Source of the DNA: Chromatiales bacterium
GTDB taxonomy: Bacteria; Pseudomonadota; Gammaproteobacteria; UBA6429; Thiohalophilaceae
Length of the DNA: 64,000 bases
NCBI GenBank assembly: GCA_027032075.1
Contig: JALVOC010000054.1
Span: forward strand, 98,697 to 162,696
Reading direction: 5' to 3'
Below the pieces are notes generated by a model. It saw only the letters and a program-made list of their open reading frames with translations. It searched no databases and had not been told where the DNA came from. Within the stretch, counting starts at the first letter, position 1. Each line of letters begins with the position of its first letter. A program made the translations under genes and the position numbers. Positions 57,086 through 64,000 of this stretch are shown here, in pieces.

Positions 57086-58597
57086 ATGGAAAAACGTATG
57101 TTCAAAACGGATCAGCGCGTGTTGATCGTGTTGTTTGCCACACTTCTGGTAAAACTGCTGGTGGCCCATTTTCTGCCCATCACCGGGGATGAAGCGTATT
57201 TCATCATCTGGGGAAAACATCCCGATTACGGTTTTTATGATCACCCGCCGATGGCAGGCTGGTTCCTCACGGCCATGCTGGCGATCGCTGACGCGCCCCT
57301 GTGGCTGCGGCTGCCGCAGATCCTCATCACCACCCTGATCGGCTGGAGCATTTATCTGCTGATCCGCCGCCAGCATGAAAGCATGGCGACGATGGCGGCG
57401 GTGCTGTATCTGTTGGCGCCGGTTAACGTCCTCGGGGTGATGATGACCACCGACACGCCGCTGTTGTTGTGGGCGTTTTTCTCCGCAGTGTTTTTCTATT
57501 TTGCCCAACGGCATGACAAACGGGGTTGGTATCTTCTCAGCGGCCTGTTTCTCGGGCTGGCCTTCTTTTCCAAGTTCTTCGCCGGCCTGCTGGGCATTGC
57601 CTATGTGCTTTACGTCCTGTTGTTCGTGCGGCGTGGCATCAAGCCCTGGCTGGGTTTGTTGTGGGTTGTGGTGGGGACTTTGCCGTTTATCGGTCTGAAT
57701 TTGTGGTGGAATTACAATCATTGCTGGAACAACTATCTGTTTAATCTCTACAACAGAACGTCGGGCAGCAGTTTTTCCCTGCTTTCCACGCTCAAGTATC
57801 TGGTGATGCTGCTTTATCTGGTGACCCCGCCGATTGTTTATTATTTCATCAAAGATTCGCGTGACCTCGTGACGCGCTTGCGCAGTGACAGGTTCAACCT
57901 GTTTATGGGGCTGTTTCTGATCCCCTATGGCCTGTTTTTTCTTTTGTCGTTCTGGGTATCCATCGGTCTGCACTGGTTGTTGAGTTTTTATCCTTTTATT
58001 TTTGTTGCCATTGCGGCGGTTTTCTCCCAGCAGCAAATGCGGCGTTCGTTTTATTTCATGCTGCCGTTCAGCATCCTGCACGTGGTTCTGTTTGCTGCCC
58101 TGTTGTTGTTGTCACCCGGTTTGTTCAAGAAAAATGAAAATACCTACAAGGATGTGGTGTACGGCATGTATGCGGCGGAAATCGCCCGGAAAATCAGCGT
58201 GTATAAACCGGATTACATCCTGGCAACCGACAGCTATACCGAATCGGCACTGCTGTCTTATGCCACCCGTGAGCATGTGATGGTGTTTGGGATGGGTTCG
58301 CACCACGCCAGGCAGGATGACATGCTCACCGATTTCCGCAAGCTGGATGGCAAGAATATACTGGTTCTCAGTTATTCCCCGTCGCTGGATGTGTATCAAA
58401 AATACTTTGACAAGATCGAGATCAAACCACTGGCCATAGCCGGGACGAATTACTACTATCTCTTAGGCAGGGGTTTCCGGTACCAGACTTACCGGCATGA
58501 GATTATTGAAAAAATCCTGCAACGTTATTACAACATCCCCGATTTTCTGCCGGTGGGGCAGTGTTACATGTATGAGCGATATGGTGGGCCTGAGTGA
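57086..58597 (+). CDS. GT39/ArnT-like membrane glycosyltransferase
   Basis: A protein of about 503 residues with 10 or more transmembrane helices. The first periplasmic loop carries the GT39/ArnT motif ITGDEAYFIIWGKHPDYGFYDHPP (split here; catalytic-type DE), and a WWNYNHCWNNYLFNLYNRTS segment follows. Members transfer sugars from polyprenyl phosphate to lipid A or proteins; acceptor unknown. ATG 57086 is preferred; 57044 and 57098 are in-frame alternatives. Its end faces the end of the next gene 12 bases away. Confidence 0.85.
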   Translation: MEKRMFKTDQRVLIVLFATLLVKLLVAHFLPITGDEAYFIIWGKHPDYGFYDHPPMAGWFLTAMLAIADAPLWLRLPQILITTLIGWSIYLLIRRQHESMATMAAVLYLLAPVNVLGVMMTTDTPLLLWAFFSAVFFYFAQRHDKRGWYLLSGLFLGLAFFSKFFAGLLGIAYVLYVLLFVRRGIKPWLGLLWVVVGTLPFIGLNLWWNYNHCWNNYLFNLYNRTSGSSFSLLSTLKYLVMLLYLVTPPIVYYFIKDSRDLVTRLRSDRFNLFMGLFLIPYGLFFLLSFWVSIGLHWLLSFYPFIFVAIAAVFSQQQMRRSFYFMLPFSILHVVLFAALLLLSPGLFKKNENTYKDVVYGMYAAEIARKISVYKPDYILATDSYTESALLSYATREHVMVFGMGSHHARQDDMLTDFRKLDGKNILVLSYSPSLDVYQKYFDKIEIKPLAIAGTNYYYLLGRGFRYQTYRHEIIEKILQRYYNIPDFLPVGQCYMYERYGGPE

Positions 58598-58608
58598 TCG
58601 TTTTTTAC

Positions 58609-59085
58609 CTATTCCTTGCGGTTCTCTGCAATCTCTTCCCGTAATTTCTGCATTTTGTCCTGTAGCACCTGCTTGATTTCCACTTCGATATGCACCAGGG
58701 ATTCTATCAATGTTTCATGCAGATGTTTTTCAAGATCTTTCTGCAGGTTATCAAGGTACTCGAGCACTTCCTCGGTGGTGTGACCGGCAGGAAGCGGGGT
58801 GGGGGCATCAAGAATATTGCTGGCAATGTCGATAACGGCGGGAATATCCAGCAGGGATGGCTGCGCCTCATCGTCTTCGCTGGGGAGGACGACATCGTCA
58901 AGAACAGGCACCACCGGTTCGTTGGATACGGGAATTTTACTGGCCGGTGTCTCGGTCCGTTTCGCTTTTTTCAGGCTGGCACGGGCGGCGGACAGTTTGC
59001 TTTCGCTTTTTTCCAGCAAACCGCGGATGGATTCCAGAGCTTTTACAATATCCTGATTGTCAGTGTTGTCGCTGTCCTTCGTCAT
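58609..59085 (-). CDS. Hypothetical acidic helical protein next to holC
   Basis: A 158-residue protein with an N-terminal coil (ALESIRGLLEKSESKLSAARASLKKAKR, split), an acidic Pro/Val-rich middle (LDDVVLPSEDDE) and a C-terminal helical part with NLQKDLEKHLHETLIESLVHIE, then LQDKMQKLREEIAE. No family was recognised. It lies 4 bases downstream of holC and on the same strand as holC-pepA, so it may function with DNA polymerase III chi, or simply share the operon. Confidence 0.75.
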   Translation of the reverse strand: MTKDSDNTDNQDIVKALESIRGLLEKSESKLSAARASLKKAKRTETPASKIPVSNEPVVPVLDDVVLPSEDDEAQPSLLDIPAVIDIASNILDAPTPLPAGHTTEEVLEYLDNLQKDLEKHLHETLIESLVHIEVEIKQVLQDKMQKLREEIAENRKE

Positions 59086-59089
59086 GGCG

Positions 59090-59521
59090 TTATACGCTCA
59101 GGTTGTGTGTATGCAGATCATAACCCCGATCCTTGTAAAATTTAAATCGTTGCCGTGCCTGTTGTTTGATGGTTTCGTCCTGGCTGACAATTTCCACCAC
59201 CCGTTGAAAGCGGCTGAAGAACAGGGGAACGGTGTGATCCAGATTGATCAGCACCTGGTCATGCTGTTCCGGCTGGTGGTCATAACCGATTATAACCGGA
59301 CACTCGGTTTCGTGCGGCTGGCCCTGCAACTGATGGGGGATGAAACTGCCCTGGCGGAAAGTCCACAAGAGGGTATCGATTTCACTTGCCTGTTGCTGAT
59401 CACTGGTATGCAGATAAATATGGTGGTCCAGCATATAGGCTTTCTCCGCCAGGCGGCAGGCGAGGCGGGAACGTGCCTGGGCGTCGCCGGATTGCAGAAT
59501 GTAAAAATCGATGCGTGTCAT
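59090..59521 (-). CDS. holC: DNA polymerase III subunit chi
   Basis: A 143-residue protein whose N-terminus MTRIDFYILQ and following ARLAEKAYMLDHHIYLHTSD match HolC; the C-terminal QRFKFYKDRGYDLHTHNL is a hallmark. Chi links the clamp loader to single-strand-binding protein. The start at 59521 overlaps the pepA stop by one base; the open frame upstream lies inside pepA. pepA-holC-valS order is common in gammaproteobacteria. Confidence 0.93.
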   Translation of the reverse strand: MTRIDFYILQSGDAQARSRLACRLAEKAYMLDHHIYLHTSDQQQASEIDTLLWTFRQGSFIPHQLQGQPHETECPVIIGYDHQPEQHDQVLINLDHTVPLFFSRFQRVVEIVSQDETIKQQARQRFKFYKDRGYDLHTHNLSV

Positions 59522-61026
59522 CAGAGCTTGTATTTCTTGCCGCATTGATCGAGCAGATACTGGGATAATAGCGGAACCGGCCGGCCGGTGGCGCCTTTTT
59601 TGTTGCCGCTTTCCCAGGCGACACCAGCGATATCCAGGTGCGCCCATTTGAGTTTTTCGGTAAAGCGTGAGAGGAAGCAGGCCGCAGTGATGGTGCCGGC
59701 TTCCCGGCCACCGATATTCGCCATGTCCGCAAAGTTGCTTTTGAGCTGTTCCTGGTATTCATCCCAGAGCGGCAGTTGCCAGGCGTAATCATGGCTGGTT
59801 TTCCCCGCGGCAATGAGTTTTTCCGCAAGGGTGTCGTTGTTGCTGAGCAGTCCGCAGGTGTGTTTCCCCAGCGCAATGACACAGGCGCCGGTGAGGGTGG
59901 CGATATCGATTACGGCTTTGGGTTTGAACTGTTCACTGTAGGTGAGGGCATCACAGAGGATCAGTCTACCTTCGGCGTCGGTGTTCAGGACCTCGATGGT
60001 CTGTCCCGACATGCTGGTCACGATGTCCCCGGGTTTATTGGCGTTGCCATCGGGCATGTTTTCGCAGGCCGGGATGATGCCGACGACATTGAGGGGTAAT
60101 TGTAATTTCCCCAGTGTGACCATGGTGCCGAGTACGCTGGCGGCACCGCACATGTCGAATTTCATTTCATCCATGGCGGCGGAGGGTTTGATGGAAATGC
60201 CCCCGGAATCGAAGGTGATGCCCTTGCCCACGAGCACGATGGGTTTGTCATCCTTCCCGGCGCCGTTGTATTCAATCACAATCAGATGGGGTGGCTGGCG
60301 GCTGCCTTTGGCGACGGACAAAAAGGCACCCATTTTCAGGGCCTGCAGTTCCCGCTGTTTCAGCACTTTTACTTTCATTTTTTTCTGCGCTTTGGCGGTT
60401 TTCTGTGCGGTCTGTGCGAGATAGGATGGCGTGCAGATATTCCCCGGCAGGTCGCCCAGCTCACGCGCGGTTTTTACCCCTTCTGCGATGGCGCTGCCTA
60501 TCTCCAGCGCCAGGCGGGCGTGTTTCAGCTGGCGCGGTGTATCAACATTGAGGACAAGTTTGTTCAGCGGGAGGGGATGGTCGTTATTATTACTTTTCAG
60601 CTGGTCAAACTTGTAAATATCATGATGCAGGGTTTCTACGTAGAGACGGACACGCTGTGCCAGGTTGTGATCTTTCACCGGCAGATCGGTGAGGTAGCTG
60701 ACCGCGTCCCTGACGGACGAATTTTTCAGTGCCTGGTTGGCGGCATGAATGACTTTACGGAACTGTTTGTGATCGAAGTCCTTTTCTTTGCCGCAACCAA
60801 TCAGCAACAGGCGTTTGGCATTGATGCCGCTTATATTGTAAAGCATCAGTGTCTGGCCGGATTTACCGTCCATGTCACCGCTTTTTATTATCTTGCCCAG
60901 ATAACCGTTGCTGGCTTTATCAATTTGCTGGGCGGCAGCAGACAATTTGCGCCGCTCAAACACGCCAAGCAGCAGGCAGGCCGCACGCTGGCTGGTAACC
61001 GGGGTGGTTTTGACGCTGATTTCCAT
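59521..61026 (-). CDS. pepA: Leucyl aminopeptidase
   Basis: A 501-residue M17 aminopeptidase with two metals. Seen: VGKGITFDSGGISIKPS (about 262-278), KFDMCGAASVLGTM, NTDAEGRLILCDALTYSEQF (catalytic loop, about 340-359) and GACVIALG. Members also act as DNA-binding transcription factors in some species. It faces lptF divergently, an arrangement conserved in gammaproteobacteria (recollection). Confidence 0.96.
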   Translation of the reverse strand: MEISVKTTPVTSQRAACLLLGVFERRKLSAAAQQIDKASNGYLGKIIKSGDMDGKSGQTLMLYNISGINAKRLLLIGCGKEKDFDHKQFRKVIHAANQALKNSSVRDAVSYLTDLPVKDHNLAQRVRLYVETLHHDIYKFDQLKSNNNDHPLPLNKLVLNVDTPRQLKHARLALEIGSAIAEGVKTARELGDLPGNICTPSYLAQTAQKTAKAQKKMKVKVLKQRELQALKMGAFLSVAKGSRQPPHLIVIEYNGAGKDDKPIVLVGKGITFDSGGISIKPSAAMDEMKFDMCGAASVLGTMVTLGKLQLPLNVVGIIPACENMPDGNANKPGDIVTSMSGQTIEVLNTDAEGRLILCDALTYSEQFKPKAVIDIATLTGACVIALGKHTCGLLSNNDTLAEKLIAAGKTSHDYAWQLPLWDEYQEQLKSNFADMANIGGREAGTITAACFLSRFTEKLKWAHLDIAGVAWESGNKKGATGRPVPLLSQYLLDQCGKKYKL

Positions 61027-61079
61027 AAAAATTTCCGTGGTTGTGGAATAACGAATATTGTAGGTTTTTTCAAAAGCCG

Positions 61080-61110
61080 TTGCACCGCGACGGCTGGAAA
61101 CCGTTATAGT
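61080..61110 (+). promoter_or_regulatory. Possible lptF promoter
   Basis: TTGCAC at 61080-61085 and TTATAG/TATAGT at 61104-61110 with 18-19-base spacing, about 50 bases before the lptF ATG in the pepA-lptF divergent region. Confidence 0.4.
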
Positions 61111-61158
61111 ATAGCCTTATTCGGCGATCGGATGTGATCCCCTGTGTGACGGCTGCCC

Positions 61159-62241
61159 ATGATTATTTCACGTTATCTGATAAAGGAAATCCTCATCACT
61201 CTCGGCGGGGTGTTGCTGGTGCTGATGCTGATGGCGGTGTCAGCCCAGCTGGTTGGGCTGTTTTCCAAGGTGGCTGAAGGCACGTTGCAGGTCAATACGG
61301 TATTGCGCCTGTTTGGGGTATACACTTTGACGCTGGTGCCGTTCATTATACCGCTGGCACTGTATCTGGCAGTATTGCTGGCGTTGACGCGTTTGTACCG
61401 TGACAGCGAAATGGTGGCACTGGCCGCCTGTGGTTTCGGCCCGTTTCAGGTGTTACGGGCGGTATTGGTGGTGGCGGTATTTGTTGCAGTGGTGCAGGGC
61501 ATCTTTACCCTGCTGTTCGCTCCCTGGGGGGATGCGCAGGGTGAAAGGATCGAAGCGTTGTCGAACAAAACGGTGGATATCCAGGGCGTCACGCCGGGAC
61601 GCTTTCGCTCCATGCCGCTTGGCAAAGGGGTGATCTATGTGGAAAAAATCAATGAGGATCGCACCCAGATCAGCAATATCTTTGCCAGTTCGATCGTCGA
61701 CAACAAGGAAAGCCTGATAGTGGCAAAACGCGGCCATATCGAGTTCGACAATAAAAGTGGTGATCGTTTTCTGGTTTTGCAGGATGGTTATCGTTATGAA
61801 GGGAGTCCCGGGCGGGAGGATTTTGCGGTGATCCAGTTCAAGCGCCACGGCATGCGGCTGCAGAACAAGGAGAATATAAAAATCCAGTACCGTCATCGTT
61901 CCATTCCGACGGCTGAGTTGTTGCAGTCGGACGATCCCGGCTATCTTGCCGAGTTCCAGTGGCGTGTTTCAACCGCGCTGTTATGCATTGTGCTTGCGAT
62001 GCTGGCGGTGCCCTTGAGCCGCACCTCTCATCGTCAGGGACGCTATACCAAACTGGCCATTGCGGTGGTGCTTTATCTGCTCATCAGCAATTTGCTTACG
62101 GTTGCACGCAGTTGGGTCTATCAAGGCCAGGTCTCGCCGCTTGTCGGCATGTGGTGGGTTCATCTACTGACGGTGGTGCTGGCGCTGGGGCTGCTCTATT
62201 ACCAGACGGGGATCCGCCATCTTTTCAAACGGGGAGCCTAG
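61159..62241 (+). CDS. lptF: LPS export permease LptF
   Basis: A 360-residue inner-membrane subunit of the LptB2FG complex that extracts lipopolysaccharide. Seen: MIISRYLIKEILITLGGVLLVL start, DSEMVALAACGFGPF coupling-type segment, a periplasmic beta-jellyroll domain (about 135-260) and C-terminal helices LAVPLSRTSHRQGRYTK. The stop is followed 3 bases later by lptG. Confidence 0.94.
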   Translation: MIISRYLIKEILITLGGVLLVLMLMAVSAQLVGLFSKVAEGTLQVNTVLRLFGVYTLTLVPFIIPLALYLAVLLALTRLYRDSEMVALAACGFGPFQVLRAVLVVAVFVAVVQGIFTLLFAPWGDAQGERIEALSNKTVDIQGVTPGRFRSMPLGKGVIYVEKINEDRTQISNIFASSIVDNKESLIVAKRGHIEFDNKSGDRFLVLQDGYRYEGSPGREDFAVIQFKRHGMRLQNKENIKIQYRHRSIPTAELLQSDDPGYLAEFQWRVSTALLCIVLAMLAVPLSRTSHRQGRYTKLAIAVVLYLLISNLLTVARSWVYQGQVSPLVGMWWVHLLTVVLALGLLYYQTGIRHLFKRGA

Positions 62242-62244
62242 ACG

Positions 62245-63309
62245 GTGCGTTTACTGGATCGATATATCGGGCAGGCGGTACAGATTGGCGTATTGTCCGT
62301 GATTGCGGTGATGCTGACGTTGTTTGCCCTGATCAATTTCATCAATGAGTTCGACAAGATTGGCAGGGCCGACTACACCACCTGGCTGGCGGTGGAATAT
62401 GTTGCCTTATGGTTGCCGAAGCTGGCATACCAGGTGTTTCCCCTGGCGGCGTTGCTGGGCACCATGCTCGGTCTGGGAGTATTGGCGAATCACAGTGAAC
62501 TGATCGTGATCCGTGCGGCCGGGGTCTCCAAACTCAGAATTGCCGTGTCGGTGATCAAGTCCATGCTGGCGCTGGTGGTGTTAATCTTTTTTGTCGGTGA
62601 AGTGATTGCTCCCCCGGCGGAACAGTACGCGGAACAGATGCGGCTCAAGGCGATGGAGTCCCGTTTGAGTCTGAATACGGAATATGGTTTGTGGGTGCGG
62701 GATGGGGATGCTTTTATTCACGTGCGTTCGGTGGGTTATGACGGTGAGCTCATCGGCATCAAGCTGGCGATCGTGAATGACAACCGGGAAGTGGTGCGGC
62801 TGATCCGGGCGAAATCCGCCAGATTCGACGGTGAAGTATGGCAGTTGAAAGATGTGACCGAGAGCCACATCAGCCATGATGGGATAAAACAGCGGCATCT
62901 TGCACAAAAACCCTGGAAGAGCCTGCTTGATCCGGAAATGGTCGAAACCGTCTCTTTCAACCCCGATTCCCTCTCGATCTGGAATCAGCTCGAATACATC
63001 GATTATCTGCGCAATAACGGCCTTAATTACCGTATTTACGAACTGGCGATGTGGAACCGGATTATCTCACCCTTGACGATCTTCGCCATGGTGCTGTTGG
63101 CGGTGCCGTTCATGTTTCGTTTGCAGCGCAGCACCAGTCTCGGCAGGCAGGTGGTATTGGGGTTTCTGATCGGTATCGTCTTCTATATCGCCAACCGCCT
63201 GATGGGGCAAATGGGTCTGGTTTATGATATTCCCGCCGCCTTGTCCGCCAGTATCCCGACCCTGTCGATTCTGGTTGCGGCGTTATGGATGTTCCGGCGG
63301 ACCCAGTAA
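62245..63309 (+). CDS. lptG: LPS export permease LptG
   Basis: A 354-residue partner of LptF, starting at GTG 62245. Seen: RLLDRYIGQAVQIGVLSVIAVML split at the N-terminus, the coupling region LGVLANHSELIVIRAAGVSKLRI, periplasmic domain (about 130-260), and C-terminal ISPLTIFAMVLLAVPFMF. The operon ends 3 bases before the RDD gene that converges from the right. Confidence 0.94.
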   Translation: MRLLDRYIGQAVQIGVLSVIAVMLTLFALINFINEFDKIGRADYTTWLAVEYVALWLPKLAYQVFPLAALLGTMLGLGVLANHSELIVIRAAGVSKLRIAVSVIKSMLALVVLIFFVGEVIAPPAEQYAEQMRLKAMESRLSLNTEYGLWVRDGDAFIHVRSVGYDGELIGIKLAIVNDNREVVRLIRAKSARFDGEVWQLKDVTESHISHDGIKQRHLAQKPWKSLLDPEMVETVSFNPDSLSIWNQLEYIDYLRNNGLNYRIYELAMWNRIISPLTIFAMVLLAVPFMFRLQRSTSLGRQVVLGFLIGIVFYIANRLMGQMGLVYDIPAALSASIPTLSILVAALWMFRRTQ

Positions 63310-63311
63310 AT

Positions 63312-63854
63312 TCAGTCGGGGACTTCCGTTCTTTGTCTGAGCTGGATCACCTCTGTGCCGCTCAGTTTTTCCCGCCAGTTGCCTGGCCGCTGATCCATAA
63401 TCAGCCAGATCACACCCGCGAGCAGCACCAGCCCGTCGGGCAGTTGCTCCAGCCAGTGCAGCCAGGCGTGGGACTGCAACGGGATGGATGAGACTTCGGC
63501 AATGCCGATGATAGTGACGAGCCAGGCGGGCAGGGCGGTGAGGAAACGTATCCCGGCCTGCTGCCAGCTGAGGGCATGACCGTCAGCTTGCTGCAGTTTC
63601 AGTTTCCACGCCCGCATCCCGAGTGTCTGGCCACCGTGTGTCCAGAACCAGCCAAAAAAAAGGTAACTCACCAGCAGCAGGTAACCGCTCATCAACGGGT
63701 TGCCCCCTTTCGGGCTGTGCCCCTGCAAAATGATGAGTAATGCCGCCATTGCCAGGAACAATACCGCGGCAAGCAGCAGGGCATCATAGCAAATGGAGAG
63801 CAGGCGTTTGGGTACCGAAGCGGGCGGGAAAGCAGGGGGGGTGGTGGTTGTCAT
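63312..63854 (-). CDS. RDD-family membrane protein
   Basis: A 180-residue membrane protein with RDD-domain features: PKRLLSICYDALLLAAVLFL (Arg..Asp pattern in the first helix), YLFFGWFWTHGGQTLGMRAWKLKLQQ (the conserved G-x-T-x-G-x-x-x-x-x-L segment), and further helices. Function is unknown; some are proposed ion exchangers. It converges on lptG, with stops 3 bases apart. Confidence 0.85.
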   Translation of the reverse strand: MTTTTPPAFPPASVPKRLLSICYDALLLAAVLFLAMAALLIILQGHSPKGGNPLMSGYLLLVSYLFFGWFWTHGGQTLGMRAWKLKLQQADGHALSWQQAGIRFLTALPAWLVTIIGIAEVSSIPLQSHAWLHWLEQLPDGLVLLAGVIWLIMDQRPGNWREKLSGTEVIQLRQRTEVPD

Positions 63855-64000
63855 GGGCTGCGATCATCAACAGATCACCCCCGCTTGTCAATTGTTCCTT
63901 ACTGTCGGTGGCAGGGAGGGCGGGGTGGGTGGAGTGGCTGGTGGGGGGGCGCAGTTCGGGGCGTTGCGAGTGAGCGGGTGGGTGGGGCGGACGGGCGCGC
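63855..64000. other. G-rich window end with no gene
   Basis: About 146 bases upstream of the RDD gene. The last 100 bases are very G-rich (runs of GGGG, GGTGGG). No gene, promoter or RNA was recognised; such composition could form G-quadruplexes or be an assembly edge effect. Confidence 0.4.

Overview
The window is a stretch of gammaproteobacterial chromosome, probably from a Chromatiales-like or sulfur-oxidiser-like lineage. That placement is my inference from gene content and order (hda, DUF2069, wrbA; ilvB-ilvH-ilvC-pssA-leuA; holC-pepA facing lptF-lptG). No rRNA or other marker here fixes the genus. No tRNA, rRNA or CRISPR array was recognised.

Region 1 (1-29.2 kb) is dominated by a complete-looking extracellular contractile injection system (eCIS, a phage-tail-like particle). 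About twenty genes lie on the minus strand from 26395 down to 746, closely packed or overlapping. In transcription order they encode: a small winged-helix-like protein, a small basic-tailed protein, sheath, tube, a T4 gp26-like zinc-ribbon protein, a disordered protein, a DUF4255/Pvc16 cap protein, an AAA+ ATPase, a small protein, a CIS_tube protein, a LysM protein, a split spike (gpD-like hub plus gpV-like tip), gp25, two baseplate-J-type wedge proteins, a tail-I/beta-helix protein, a DUF6519 fibre-like protein, an accessory protein, and a 1454-residue DUF4157 protein that looks like a multidomain effector. Upstream of the first gene is a near-perfect sigma-54 -24/-12 promoter, then two copies of the dyad GGGTC-N6-GACCC, then a co-directional gene for a sigma-54 activator. 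Together these read as a dedicated switch for the whole 25.7-kb operon. The cluster separates hda from DUF2069-wrbA, which I recall as neighbours in Pseudomonas, so it is probably an inserted island. No integrase or att repeat was seen.

Region 2 (28.1-36.7 kb) starts with a 1.1-kb gene-free stretch carrying a MITE-like palindromic element and a nested inverted repeat. DUF2069, wrbA, two lipoproteins (DUF4398; LysM), a YihY/BrkB membrane protein, and an operon-like run (YqhA, thioredoxin-fold protein, TolC, HlyD-type adaptor, acylphosphatase) follow. A second MITE copy lies at 33.0 kb.

Region 3 (36.8-47.9 kb) is housekeeping: lytic transglycosylase, proS, a MIF-family tautomerase and a DUF4124 protein on the minus strand, then the branched-chain amino acid genes ilvB-ilvH-ilvC, pssA and leuA on the plus strand. 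leuA is preceded by an unannotated-size leader peptide ORF rich in leucine codons and an intrinsic terminator, a classic attenuator. A type-4 uracil-DNA glycosylase and rimI follow.

Region 4 (48-64 kb) holds prfC, a small sigma-factor operon (sigma factor, membrane protein, secreted acidic protein, DUF3106 protein), an MFS transporter whose ribosome-binding site lies in a terminator-like hairpin, an RpfF-type DSF synthase with nested palindromes upstream, valS, a GT39 glycosyltransferase, holC-pepA with a small neighbour, lptF-lptG and an RDD protein. The last 100 bases are very G-rich and carry no gene.
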